From assembly GCF_947495735.1 (NCBI RefSeq), contig NZ_CANMAA010000003.1:62001-126000 (forward strand): a DNA stretch of 64,000 nt, read 5' to 3'. The notes under the pieces are model-generated. The model was not told the origin of the DNA, made no database searches, and saw nothing but the letters and a program-made list of their open reading frames with translations. Shown in pieces: positions 1 to 7,989 of this stretch. The DNA is from an uncultured Pseudokineococcus sp. Lineage in GTDB: Bacteria; Actinomycetota; Actinomycetes; Actinomycetales; Quadrisphaeraceae. Both the position numbers and the translations under genes were made by a program. Position 1 is the stretch's first letter; every line of letters begins with the position of its first letter.

Positions 1-882
1 CCGCCAGACGGCGCCGGTGCCCACGAGGCCCTGCACGGCCGTCACCGGCAGCACGAGCACGTCCTGGACCGACCCCGCGGTCAGCTCCAGCGTCGCGGAC
101 AGGCCGGGGAAGGCGACGGCGTCGTCCGGCACGCGGCAGGTCACCTCGGCGCCGGTGGGGGTGCTGCCCGCCCCCGCGAAGGGGTCGGCGAAGGGGTCCG
201 CGGCGGGCGCGTCCGCGCCGCCCGAGGCCGCGTCCTCCCCCTCGGGGACGCCCGCGCGGACGTCGGTGCACGCGAAGGGGGCCGACCCGCCGGGGACCGT
301 GACCTGGGCCTCCCGGGGGGGCTCGAGCAGCCGGAGCTGCTGGTCCTGGGTCAGGGGGGCCACCACGGAGAGCGTGCCCGGGGAGACGGCGGCGACGACG
401 TCGCCCACGGACACGACCTGGTCCTCGAGCACCGCCAGCGTCGACACGGTGCCGTCGGCGGGGGCGCGGACGACCTCGGTGCGCGTGGTCGGCGCCTGCG
501 GGACGGTCGTCGTCGTGCCGTCGTCGAGCGTCTCGGTCCGGTCGGGCCGCTCCTCGGAGACGGTGACCTCGACCAGCGGGGCGCCCTGCTCGACCTCGTC
601 GCCGACGTCGACGCGCACGCGCGCCACCTCGCCGGCGCCCGTGGAGCGCACCTCCGCGGCGGCGTCGCCCTGCACGGTGCCCTCGAGCTCGACGGTGTTG
701 ACGACGTCCCCGCGCGCGACGACGGTCTCCGGCGGCGTCAGCTCGACGGACGGCTCGGCCGCGTCGGAGCCGCGCAGGTCGGTGGCCCCGCCGCCGAAGG
801 CGAGCCAGACCAGGGCCGCCGCGATGACGGCCCACACCACCAGGCGCAGCGCCGGGAACACGACATGGCGCAGGACACCCAC
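1..882 (-). CDS. HlyD/YknX-like efflux adaptor (3' end outside window)
   Basis: Membrane-fusion adaptor of the kind that pairs with MacB/YknYZ-type ABC exporters; it would bridge an inner-membrane transporter to the outside. The chosen GTG at 882 is preceded by a GGGAGG ribosome site about 8 bases upstream. Residues about 5-28 form one N-terminal membrane anchor. Then come a lipoyl-like half (VVARGDVVNTVELEG), a second half (VVRAPADGTVSTLAVLEDQV) and a beta-barrel region. The frame is still open at base 1, so the C-terminus and any partner transporter lie outside the window. A peptidoglycan-binding annotation is a common alternative name for such actinobacterial proteins. Substrate unknown. 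Confidence 0.75.
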   Translation of the reverse strand, partial: MGVLRHVVFPALRLVVWAVIAAALVWLAFGGGATDLRGSDAAEPSVELTPPETVVARGDVVNTVELEGTVQGDAAAEVRSTGAGEVARVRVDVGDEVEQGAPLVEVTVSEERPDRTETLDDGTTTTVPQAPTTRTEVVRAPADGTVSTLAVLEDQVVSVGDVVAAVSPGTLSVVAPLTQDQQLRLLEPPREAQVTVPGGSAPFACTDVRAGVPEGEDAASGGADAPAADPFADPFAGAGSTPTGAEVTCRVPDDAVAFPGLSATLELTAGSVQDVLVLPVTAVQGLVGTGAVWR

Positions 883-926
883 GCAGACCTCCCTCTCCAC
901 GGGCGCCGCCCCCCGGCGCCGGGAGG

Positions 927-932
927 ACGGTA
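927..932 (-). promoter_or_regulatory. Putative -10 box (TACCGT) of adaptor gene
   Basis: On the minus strand TACCGT fits the actinobacterial TANNNT -10 pattern and would start transcription about 38 bases before the GTG at 882. No convincing -35 was seen. Confidence 0.3.
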
Positions 933-959
933 ACCCGGGAGGGTGACACCAGGAGGGAC

Positions 960-980
960 GCCCGGCCGCTCGGGCCGGGC
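960..980 (-). terminator. Hairpin downstream of the small membrane-protein gene
   Basis: GCCCGGCC and GGCCGGGC form a perfect 8-bp stem around a 5-base loop. It sits 34 bases past the stop of the 1014-1460 gene and separates it from the adaptor gene. There is no T-run, as is usual at this GC content. Confidence 0.5.
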
Positions 981-1015
981 GGTGGGGTCGGGCGGTGGGG
1001 TCGGGCGGTGGGGTC
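977..1015. repeat. 13-bp direct repeat, three copies
   Basis: Three head-to-tail copies of GGGCGGTGGGGTC run from the hairpin arm into the stop codon of the neighbouring gene. Probably replication slippage; no function is evident. Confidence 0.7.
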
Positions 1016-1460
1016 AGCGACCGGTGACGGCCCGGGCGCGCGTCGCCCGGGCCAGGCCGGCGACGCGCAGGAGGGCGAGCACGACGCCCGCGCCGGCGAG
1101 CGCCGGCCCGGCCCACCACGCGGCGAGCGACGCCGAGACCACCACGAGCAGGCCCGCGGCCACGAGCGCCGTCGTCACGACCACGGGCAGCGGGCGGACC
1201 CCGGTGCCGGCCTCGAGCTGGGCGGCGACCAGGCGCGCGCCCAGGGCCCCGGTGGCCGCCCCGAGGGCGGCCGAGAGCGCCACCGCCGCGAGGACCACGA
1301 GGGCTGCGTCCCGCCCGTCGCCGAGGAGCAGCAGCACGAGCCCGCTGGCGAGGCCTGCGACGACGCCGAGGACGACCCCGGAACGCGCCCCGCGGCCGAC
1401 GAGCCGGGCGCGGTCGAGCTCGGGCCGGCCGCGGCCCCCGGGGGGTGCGGCGCCGCTCAC
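1014..1460 (-). CDS. Small integral membrane protein, unknown function
   Basis: 148 residues with four hydrophobic stretches rich in Ala, Leu, Val and Gly after a short Arg-rich start. No family is recognised. The GTG start overlaps the stop of the SRAP gene as GTGA (1457-1460), so the two are translationally coupled. The stop is followed by a hairpin at 960-980, so this is the last gene of a two-gene unit. The coupling is the only hint of role; a direct part in DNA repair is not supported by the sequence itself. Confidence 0.6.
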   Translation of the reverse strand: MSGAAPPGGRGRPELDRARLVGRGARSGVVLGVVAGLASGLVLLLLGDGRDAALVVLAAVALSAALGAATGALGARLVAAQLEAGTGVRPLPVVVTTALVAAGLLVVVSASLAAWWAGPALAGAGVVLALLRVAGLARATRARAVTGR

Positions 1461-2200
1461 CGCCCGGCCTCCGCCCCGGCGACCGGCTCCACGAGCTGCG
1501 GGCCGTCCTGGCGGACGTCGCCCACCGCGGGGCCCACGACGTGCGGGACGAGGCGGGGCTCGGGCAGGGAGGCGACCAGGGCCCGCACCTCCTCGAGCTC
1601 GGTGGTGGCGGTGCTCAGCCAGTCCGCGCGCGCAGCGGGCGGCACGAGCAGCGGCGTGCGGTCGTGGATCTCCCCCAGGGCGTCGTGGGCGGCGGTCGTG
1701 ACGACGGTCACCGACCACAGCCAGCGCGCCGGGTCGTCGTCGGAGCGGGCGGGGTCGCGCCACAGCTCGTACAGGCCGGCGAACGTCAGCAGGGAGGAGT
1801 CCTCCGCCCGCAGGAACCACGGCGTCTTGCGCCGCTGGCCCGCGACGGCCTGCCACTCGAAGTAGCCGTCGGCCGGCACGAGGCAGCGGCGGCGGCTGGC
1901 CGCGGTGCGGAACGCCGACCGCTCGGTGACGGTCTCCGAGCGGGCGTTGATCATGCGCGCGCCGGTGGAGGGGTCCTTCGACCACGGGGGCACCAGCCCC
2001 CACCGGGCGGTGCGCAGCTGCCGCCGCGGCTCCTGCGGCCCGTCGTCGCCGTCGCGGGCGGGGCGCTCGACGACGACGCGCACGTCGTCGGTCGGCGCCA
2101 CGTTCCACGAGGGCGGGAGCTCGTCGCCGACCACGTCGTCGACGGCGAGCTCGTCGACGACCTCCGCGTCGCGGACCGAGCTCGCGTAGCGACCGCACAT
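1457..2200 (-). CDS. yedK: SRAP/YedK-HMCES family abasic-site protein
   Basis: SOS-response-associated peptidase family protein that shields abasic sites in single-stranded DNA by a thiazolidine cross-link formed by Cys2. The protein (247 residues) starts MCGRY, so Cys2 is exposed once Met is removed, and this fixes the ATG at 2200. Other family residues are present: Asn34 in NVAP, RWGLVPPW near 66-73, Asn85 in INAR, Glu115 in YFEWQ and His179 in GEIHDRTPL. Length is normal. No clear Shine-Dalgarno site precedes the ATG; CACACT lies 7 bases upstream and could be a weak -10 for a leaderless message. Divergent from the PilZ gene. Confidence 0.93.
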   Translation of the reverse strand: MCGRYASSVRDAEVVDELAVDDVVGDELPPSWNVAPTDDVRVVVERPARDGDDGPQEPRRQLRTARWGLVPPWSKDPSTGARMINARSETVTERSAFRTAASRRRCLVPADGYFEWQAVAGQRRKTPWFLRAEDSSLLTFAGLYELWRDPARSDDDPARWLWSVTVVTTAAHDALGEIHDRTPLLVPPAARADWLSTATTELEEVRALVASLPEPRLVPHVVGPAVGDVRQDGPQLVEPVAGAEAGR

Positions 2201-2322
2201 GCGGGCCAGTGTGCCCCGAGCCGCCGGCGCCCTCCCCGCCAGCCCTCAGGTGCGCCCGCACCGCGCCGATGGTGACCGCGAGGTCCCCGCACGCGCCGGG
2301 GACGGCGAAGGAGGTGGACCGC

Positions 2323-3030
2323 GTGAGCAGGTCGACGAGCACCGCCGCGCGCCCGCACCTGCCCGTCGAGGAGGCCCCGAGCCCCGGGGAGCTGCTGGAC
2401 GTGTCGCTGCACCGCGCCGGCGTCCCGCTGACGGCCCGCGTGCTCGGCGTCGAGCCCGACCGCCTGCTCCTCGCGCCCCCGGAGGACGTCGGCGGCGTCC
2501 CCTCGCGGCTCGTGGAGGGCGAGCGGGTCGACCTCCTGCGGACCGACGGGTGCGACCTGGTCGGGATCCCCGTCGTCGTCCAGCGCACCGGGGGCTCGGA
2601 CTGGTCGGCCGTCGTCGTCGGGCCGCCCCAGCGCGTCCAGCGGCGCGACGCCGTCCGGATCCCGATGGACGCCCGCGCCGTCCTGGTCGGGGCCCGACGG
2701 GCGGCGCCCGGCCCCCAGGACGGGGAGGTCGACGCCGCGGACGGCGACCTCGAGGTCCCGGTCCTCGACCTCAGCGAGGGCGGCGCGCGCTGCCTCGTCG
2801 ACCCCGTGGTCGTCGGTCTCGAGCAGGGCGGCACGGTGCGGCTGCAGCTCCCCGTCGAGGGGCTGTCGGCTCCCGTGCGGGCGCGCGTGGTGCACCGGCG
2901 GTTCCGGCACGGCACCCGCCACGTCGACGTCGGTCTGAGGTTCCTCGAGCTGGGCGAGGACGACGCCGACGCCCTCCGCCGCCACGTCTTCACCCGGATG
3001 TGGGAGCTGCGCCGCCGCGGCGACCTGTGA
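2323..3030 (+). CDS. PilZ-domain c-di-GMP receptor
   Basis: Cytoplasmic c-di-GMP receptor of 235 residues. An N-terminal YcgR/PilZN-like beta domain is followed by a C-terminal PilZ domain. The two c-di-GMP signatures are visible: RRDAVRIP (RxxxR type) near residue 107 and DLSEGGARC (D/NxSxxG) near residue 148. GTG at 2323 is chosen because AAGGAGGTGG lies 5 bases upstream, an almost perfect ribosome site; the frame is open further upstream but without support. Two GGDEF/EAL proteins elsewhere in the window could set the ligand level. The output is not evident; flagellar genes are absent here, and the Tad pilus is a possible target. Confidence 0.88.
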   Translation: MSRSTSTAARPHLPVEEAPSPGELLDVSLHRAGVPLTARVLGVEPDRLLLAPPEDVGGVPSRLVEGERVDLLRTDGCDLVGIPVVVQRTGGSDWSAVVVGPPQRVQRRDAVRIPMDARAVLVGARRAAPGPQDGEVDAADGDLEVPVLDLSEGGARCLVDPVVVGLEQGGTVRLQLPVEGLSAPVRARVVHRRFRHGTRHVDVGLRFLELGEDDADALRRHVFTRMWELRRRGDL

Positions 3031-3096
3031 GGACCCGGGTCCTGCGCACGGGGCCAGGCCCCGGCTCGACGCCGCCGGACCCGGCCCGGACGCGGC

Positions 3097-3129
3097 GAGG
3101 CCCCCGTGCGCCGGAGCGCCGGGGGCCTC
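3097..3129. terminator. Bidirectional terminator between PilZ gene and tRNA
   Basis: GAGGCCCCCG and CGGGGGCCTC form a perfect 10-bp stem around a 13-base loop. It lies between the stop of the plus-strand PilZ gene and the 3' end of the minus-strand tRNA, so it can serve both. Confidence 0.7.
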
Positions 3130-3136
3130 GGTGGGA

Positions 3137-3209
3137 GCCGCCTAAGGGAGTCGAACCCTTGACCTACGCATTACGAGTGCGTCGCTCTAGCCGACTGAGC
3201 TAAGGCGGC
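3137..3209 (-). tRNA. tRNA-Thr (anticodon CGT)
   Basis: A 73-base cloverleaf on the minus strand: acceptor GCCGCCT/AGGCGGC, D-arm GCTC...GAGC, anticodon stem ACGCA/TGCGT with loop CTCGTAA, T-arm AAGGG-TTCGACT-CCCTT. The anticodon CGT reads ACG threonine codons. CCA is not encoded. From memory, a tRNA-Thr near the holB/topA region is common in actinobacteria. Confidence 0.97.
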
Positions 3210-3328
3210 GGGCGCGCCGGAGCGCGTCGCGGCGACCATGCTACCGGGCCGCGGGGGGTGGTCTCGACCCCCGTCGCCCGTCGGGCCTCCGCCGACCGCG
3301 GGAGACCTCCCGGACCGCCCCGGCGGGC

Positions 3329-3832
3329 TCAGGCGTCGCGGGGGGCGCCCGGCAGGTGGGCCTCCAGCGCGGCGACCAGCTCGGGCGCCTCCGGCTCGAC
3401 GCCGGGCCGGAAGCGGGCCACGACGGCGCCGCCCGGCGCCAGGAGGAACTTCTCGAAGTTCCACTGCACGTCCCCCGCCTCCCCCTGCGCGTCGGGGGAC
3501 TCGACCAGGCGGCGGTAGAGCGGGTGCCGCTCGTCCCCGTTGACGTCCACCTTCTCCGTCAGCGGGAACGTGACGCCGTAGGTCGCCGAGCAGAACTCGG
3601 CGATCTCCTCGGCGCTGCCGGGCTCCTGGCCCCGGAACTGGTTGCACGGGACCCCGAGCACCGTCAGGCCGGCGTCGCCGTAGCGCTGCTGCAGCCGCTC
3701 GAGCCCCTCGTACTGCGGCGTGAGGCCGCAGCGCGAGGCGACGTTGACGACGAGGACCGCGCGCGCCGCCAGCGGCACCGGGTCGAGCGGGGTGCCGTCG
3801 AGGGCGGCGGGGACGAGGTCGAGGACGCTCAC
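3329..3832 (-). CDS. Glutathione peroxidase-family thiol peroxidase
   Basis: Reduces hydrogen peroxide and organic hydroperoxides; in actinobacteria thioredoxin or mycothiol systems usually supply electrons. 167 residues with the peroxidatic cysteine Cys35 in NVASRCGLT, the PCNQFRGQEPG segment (Gln69), and WNFEKFL carrying the Trp and Asn of the catalytic tetrad. Cys63 and a later Cys in EFCSATYG are candidate resolving cysteines. The GTG at 3832 has no ribosome site. Instead TAGGGT ends 7 bases before it, so the message is probably leaderless. That -10 overlaps the TAG stop of the upstream transporter gene. Confidence 0.92.
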   Translation of the reverse strand: MSVLDLVPAALDGTPLDPVPLAARAVLVVNVASRCGLTPQYEGLERLQQRYGDAGLTVLGVPCNQFRGQEPGSAEEIAEFCSATYGVTFPLTEKVDVNGDERHPLYRRLVESPDAQGEAGDVQWNFEKFLLAPGGAVVARFRPGVEPEAPELVAALEAHLPGAPRDA

Positions 3833-3839
3833 GCGAGGG

Positions 3840-3845
3840 ACCCTA
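3840..3845 (-). promoter_or_regulatory. Leaderless -10 box (TAGGGT) of the peroxidase gene
   Basis: TAGGGT, seven bases, then GTG. The TAG of the box is also the stop codon of the transporter gene, so the peroxidase has its own promoter despite a 10-base gap. Confidence 0.5.
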
Positions 3846-5216
3846 GGACCGCGCGCCCCGGGCCGGGACCACCGCCCCGGTCTCGCCCGTGCCCGCGAAG
3901 TCGCTGCCGCGGGTCTCGCGGGAGACGAGCAGCGCGACGAGCGTGACGACGCCCATGCCGGCCAGGTAGAAGCCGACCCACGAGAGGCCGCCGCGCGCGT
4001 TGAGCGCCGTGGCGATGTACGGGGCCACCGAGGCGCCCAGGATGCTCGCGAGGTTGTAGGACAGCGAGGCGCCCGTGTAGCGGACCCTCGGCGGGAAGAG
4101 CTCGGGCAGCAGGGCCCCCATCGGCCCGAAGGTCAGGCCCATCAGGCCCAGGCCGACGAGCAGGAAGAGCAGCACCCGGCCCTGGCCGCCGTCGCCCACG
4201 ACCAGCGGCATGAGGAGCCCGAAGCCGATGATCGCCGCCGTCGTCAGCAGGAGCGGCGTCCGGCGCCCGAAGCGGTCGGCGACCAGGCCCGCGACCGGCA
4301 CGAGGGCGCCGAAGGCGAGGACGCCGACCATGAGCAGGACGAGGAACTCCTCGCGGGTGTAGCCGAGCCCGCCGTCGGCCGCCGCCGTGGTGCCGTACGT
4401 GAGGGAGAAGACCGTCATCAGGTAGAAGAGCGTGTAGGTGGCGAGCATCACGCCGATGCCGATGACGAGCGGGCCCGGCGAGCGGCGCAGGACCGCGGCG
4501 ATGGGGACCCGGACCTGCGAGCCCGAGGCCACCACGCGCGCGAACACCGGCGTCTCAGCCAGCTGCAGCCGCACGTACAGCCCGACCAGGACGAGCCCCG
4601 CCGACAGGACGAAGGGCACGCGCCAGCCCCAGGCGAGGAAGGCCTCGTCCGACATCGTCGCGGACAGCACCAGGAACACGCCGTTGGCGACGAAGAAGCC
4701 GATGGGCGCGCCGAGCTGCGGGAAGGACCCGAAGAGCGCGCGCCGGCCGCGCGGCGCGTTCTCGGTGGCGAGCAGCGCGGCCCCGCCCCACTCCCCGCCG
4801 AGGCCGAGGCCCTGCCCGAAGCGCAGCACGCACAGCAGGAGGGGCGCCCAGACCCCGATGGAGGCGTAGGTGGGCAGCAGCCCGATGAGCACGGTCGAGA
4901 CGCCCATCACCAGCAGCGAGGCCACGAGGGTCGCCTTGCGGCCGACGCGGTCGCCGAAGTGCCCGAAGAGGGCCGACCCGAAGGGCCGGGCGACGAAGGC
5001 GATGGCGAAGGTCGCCAGCGACTGCAGCTGCGCGCTCGTCGGGTCGTCCTGGGGGAAGAACAGCGCCGGGAACACGAGGACCGCGGCTGTCGCGTAGATG
5101 TAGAAGTCGTAGAACTCGATGGCCGTGCCGACCAGGCTGGCCGTCACCACCCTCCGGGTGGGGTTGACGGGGCCGTCGGTCGCGGCGGTGCCGCGCGCGG
5201 CGGGGGTCGTGCTCAT
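3843..5216 (-). CDS. MHS-family MFS transporter (proline/betaine or shikimate-type symporter)
   Basis: Twelve-helix major facilitator of 457 residues in the metabolite:H+ symporter branch. Helix 1 carries GTAIEFYDFYIYATAAVLVF, typical of the branch, followed by the loop motif GHFGDRVGRK and GLGLGGEWGGAALL. RFGQGLGLGGEW and ELFPPRVRYTGAS are typical of ProP/ShiA-like members. Likely substrates are small organic acids or compatible solutes; the sequence does not decide. ATG at 5216 has GGAGGCGCC just upstream, and TAGCGT at 5244-5249 is a plausible -10. Confidence 0.88.
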   Translation of the reverse strand: MSTTPAARGTAATDGPVNPTRRVVTASLVGTAIEFYDFYIYATAAVLVFPALFFPQDDPTSAQLQSLATFAIAFVARPFGSALFGHFGDRVGRKATLVASLLVMGVSTVLIGLLPTYASIGVWAPLLLCVLRFGQGLGLGGEWGGAALLATENAPRGRRALFGSFPQLGAPIGFFVANGVFLVLSATMSDEAFLAWGWRVPFVLSAGLVLVGLYVRLQLAETPVFARVVASGSQVRVPIAAVLRRSPGPLVIGIGVMLATYTLFYLMTVFSLTYGTTAAADGGLGYTREEFLVLLMVGVLAFGALVPVAGLVADRFGRRTPLLLTTAAIIGFGLLMPLVVGDGGQGRVLLFLLVGLGLMGLTFGPMGALLPELFPPRVRYTGASLSYNLASILGASVAPYIATALNARGGLSWVGFYLAGMGVVTLVALLVSRETRGSDFAGTGETGAVVPARGARS

Positions 5217-5296
5217 GGCGCCTCCTGCGGTGCTGGTGCCCGCACGCTAGGAGCGTCGCCGCCTGCCGAGACGGTGCTCTCGGATCGTGGGACGGG

Positions 5297-7855
5297 TCAG
5301 CCCGGCAGCACCTCCCCGGCGCGCTCGCTCACCCACCCCGGCACCTGGTCGCCGGGCATGGGCCGCGCGACCACGAAGCCCTGCACCAGCTCGCAGCCGA
5401 GGGCCTGCACGCGCTGGCGCGCGACGTCGCTCTCCACCCCCTCCGCGACGACCCGCATCCCCAGGTCGTGGGCGAGCAGGACGATCGAGCGCACCACCGT
5501 GGAGTCGGTCGCCTCGACCTCGAGCCGCTTGACGAACGACTGGTCGATCTTGACCTCGTTGACCGGCAGCCGCTCCAGGTAGGCCAGCGAGGAGTGGCCG
5601 GTGCCGAAGTCGTCGACGCTCACGCCGACGCCGAGGCGGTGCAGCGCCGCGAGCACCTCCAGGCTCCGCTCGGGATCGCTCATGACGCCGCTCTCGGTGA
5701 TCTCCAGCACGAGCGCGGACGGCGGCGTGCCCGTGGCCGCGAGCAGCGCCCCGACGGAGCCGGGCAGCGACAGGTCGGAGATGTCGCGCGCCGTCACGTT
5801 GACCGAGATGTCGAGCTCGTGGCCGCCGCGCGCCCACTCGGCCCGAAGCCGCAGCGACTCCGCCAGCACCGCGAGCGTCAGTCGCCCCAGGACGCCCGTG
5901 CGCTCGGCGATCGCCACGACCTCGGTGGGCGGGACCCAGCCGTAGGACGGGTGCCACCAGCGCAGCAGCGCCTCGACGCCGGTCACGGCACCGGTGCGGG
6001 CGTCGGTCTGGGGCTGGCACCAGACCTCGAACTGGCGGTGCTCGATGGCGCTCGGCAGCTCTCCCGCGAGCGCGAGGCGGCGGTGCACCGCGTCGGTGTC
6101 CTCGGGGACGTAGGGCATCACCCCGCTGCCGGCGGCCTTCGCCGCGTACATGGCCACGTCGGCGTGGACGAGGAGCTCGTCGCTGTCGCGCGCGTCGAGG
6201 GGGATGGGGGCGACGCCGATGCTCGCCGTCGTCGTCAGTGTGATGTCCTGGATCGGCACGGGGGCGGTGACCGACTCCAGCAGCTCGCGGGCCCGGCGGA
6301 CGGCCTCGTCGGCGCCCACCCCGGGCAGCAGGACGGCGAACTCGTCACCGCCGAGGCGGGCCACCGTGCCGGACTCCTCCCCGGCGCCGCCCGACGCCAC
6401 GAGGGCGCCCAGCCGGCGCCCGGTGACCTGGAGCAGCTCGTCGCCCGCGCGGTGCCCGAGCGTGTCGTTGACGTCCTTGAAGTCGTCGAGGTCCATGAGC
6501 AGCACGGCACCGCCCGTCCCGGCGGAGAGGGTGCGCGCGACGGCCTCGTTGAAGGCGCGCCGGTTCGGCAGGCCGGTGAGGGCGTCGTGCAGCGCGTCGT
6601 GCTCGCGCTCGGCGGCGACGCGGCGCAGGCGGTCGACCAGCCGGGCCTTCTCCAGCGTCACCGCCGCGTGGGCGCTGAGCGTCTCGAACAGCTGCAGGTC
6701 CCGGGTCCCGAAGGTCTCCCGCTCGAAGGTCCGGTCCGCGACCAGGAAGACGCCGCGGAAGCCCTCCGACTCCAGCGGCACCGCGATGCCGTCCCGCGGC
6801 GCGCCGGGCGCGCGCCCGTCCCTGGCGTCGCTCGGCAGCAGGACCGGCGCCCCGGCCACCGCCGGTGACCACCACGCGGAGCCCAGCTCCTCCTCGAGCA
6901 GGCGCCTGCTGGTCAGCCCGTCCCGCGGGCACGACCCGAAGATGGTGCCGACCGCACCCCCCTGGCCCAGCATCACGAGCTCGGCGCGCTCGGCGCGCAG
7001 CAGCCGGCCCGCCTCGGCGAGGACGGTCCCCATCGCGTCGTCGAGCTCCGCGGCCCGACCCGTGGACCCGACGAAGCGGTACAGGGTCTGCAGGCGGGCG
7101 TAGCCGTCGACGAGCGAGATGTAGTGGCGGTAGCCGTACAGCAGGACGGCGGCGGTGAACGTGAGCACGAGCAGCGCCAGCGGCCGCACCTCCACCAGGA
7201 CGAGCAGGAGGACGGCGACGCTCGCGCTGATCAGGGCCGCGAGGAGCCCGGTCCGCACCCACGCGGAGAGCTGGAACGAGGACGACGAGGCGCGGCCCTC
7301 CGAGGCGCGGATCACCGCGGTGACCGCGACCGCCGCCATGAGGTCCGTGGCGAAGACCGCGATCATCGCCGCCATCCAGCCCCGGGGCTCCGACGGGCTG
7401 CCGCCCCCGAGGACCAGCTGGTACAGCAGGACGCCGGCCGAGGCCTCCAGGAGGAAGAGGCTGACGTTGAAGGCGAGCTTCGCGGCGCCCTGGCGCGAGA
7501 GGACGGCCATCGCCGCCGTGCCGGCGACGTAGGCGACGACGTACCCGGTGGGCTCGAGCAGGGCGAGCCCGAGGACGGCCGGGATCTCGCGCAGCGTGAA
7601 GCTGTGGGCGCCCTGGCTCGTCGGCAGGTGGGCGACCACCCGCTCGCCCGCGGCGAAGAGGACCAGGAGCAGGAGCCACGGGGCCCCGAGCCCGAGCGCG
7701 GGGCCGTGGACGAGGACCACGAGCGCGGTGAGGAGGGAGGCCAGGAGGAGGAGCCCCGCCGTCAGCCCCGGGATGCCCGCCGCCCGCCTCGCCGCCCGGG
7801 ACGGCCGGCGCGTCGCGCGACCACGGCCGTCCCGTGCGGCTGTCGACCCGCTCAC
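5297..7855 (-). CDS. Membrane-bound GGDEF-EAL protein with GAF-like sensor
   Basis: 852-residue protein that can make (GGDEF) and hydrolyse (EAL) c-di-GMP. About eight hydrophobic helices span residues 25-215 and form a membrane sensor of unassigned type. A GAF-like region follows (about 235-400), then GGDEF with RLGGDEFAVLLPG near residue 500, and EAL with GVEALLRWWHP near 628. The EAL half keeps NVTARD, EITESG, VDDFGTGHSSLAYL, KIDQSFVK, AEGVES and QGF, so both activities look intact. GTG at 7855 is supported by GGGAGG upstream. The repeat-protein gene lies 134 bases upstream on the same strand. The signal sensed is unknown. Confidence 0.93.
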   Translation of the reverse strand: MSGSTAARDGRGRATRRPSRAARRAAGIPGLTAGLLLLASLLTALVVLVHGPALGLGAPWLLLLVLFAAGERVVAHLPTSQGAHSFTLREIPAVLGLALLEPTGYVVAYVAGTAAMAVLSRQGAAKLAFNVSLFLLEASAGVLLYQLVLGGGSPSEPRGWMAAMIAVFATDLMAAVAVTAVIRASEGRASSSSFQLSAWVRTGLLAALISASVAVLLLVLVEVRPLALLVLTFTAAVLLYGYRHYISLVDGYARLQTLYRFVGSTGRAAELDDAMGTVLAEAGRLLRAERAELVMLGQGGAVGTIFGSCPRDGLTSRRLLEEELGSAWWSPAVAGAPVLLPSDARDGRAPGAPRDGIAVPLESEGFRGVFLVADRTFERETFGTRDLQLFETLSAHAAVTLEKARLVDRLRRVAAEREHDALHDALTGLPNRRAFNEAVARTLSAGTGGAVLLMDLDDFKDVNDTLGHRAGDELLQVTGRRLGALVASGGAGEESGTVARLGGDEFAVLLPGVGADEAVRRARELLESVTAPVPIQDITLTTTASIGVAPIPLDARDSDELLVHADVAMYAAKAAGSGVMPYVPEDTDAVHRRLALAGELPSAIEHRQFEVWCQPQTDARTGAVTGVEALLRWWHPSYGWVPPTEVVAIAERTGVLGRLTLAVLAESLRLRAEWARGGHELDISVNVTARDISDLSLPGSVGALLAATGTPPSALVLEITESGVMSDPERSLEVLAALHRLGVGVSVDDFGTGHSSLAYLERLPVNEVKIDQSFVKRLEVEATDSTVVRSIVLLAHDLGMRVVAEGVESDVARQRVQALGCELVQGFVVARPMPGDQVPGWVSERAGEVLPG

Positions 7856-7989
7856 CGCGCCTCCCTCACCGCCTCATCATGACCTCCGGGCCCGGGGTGC
7901 CGGCGCACCCCCGCAGACCCCGGCCCGACGGGCGGCGGGCGGCCGCCTCCGGAGGGCGCCGCGTGCTCGGGCCCGGCCCGACCTGGAGG

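Noticed and set aside
17-946. Ser/Thr-rich 309-codon frame on the plus strand
   Set aside because: The minus strand encodes a convincing membrane-fusion adaptor with ribosome site and signal anchor; the plus frame is composition only.
3137-3209. tRNA as an integration site
   Set aside because: No integrase and no repeated tRNA 3' end were seen nearby; both flanks hold ordinary chromosomal genes.
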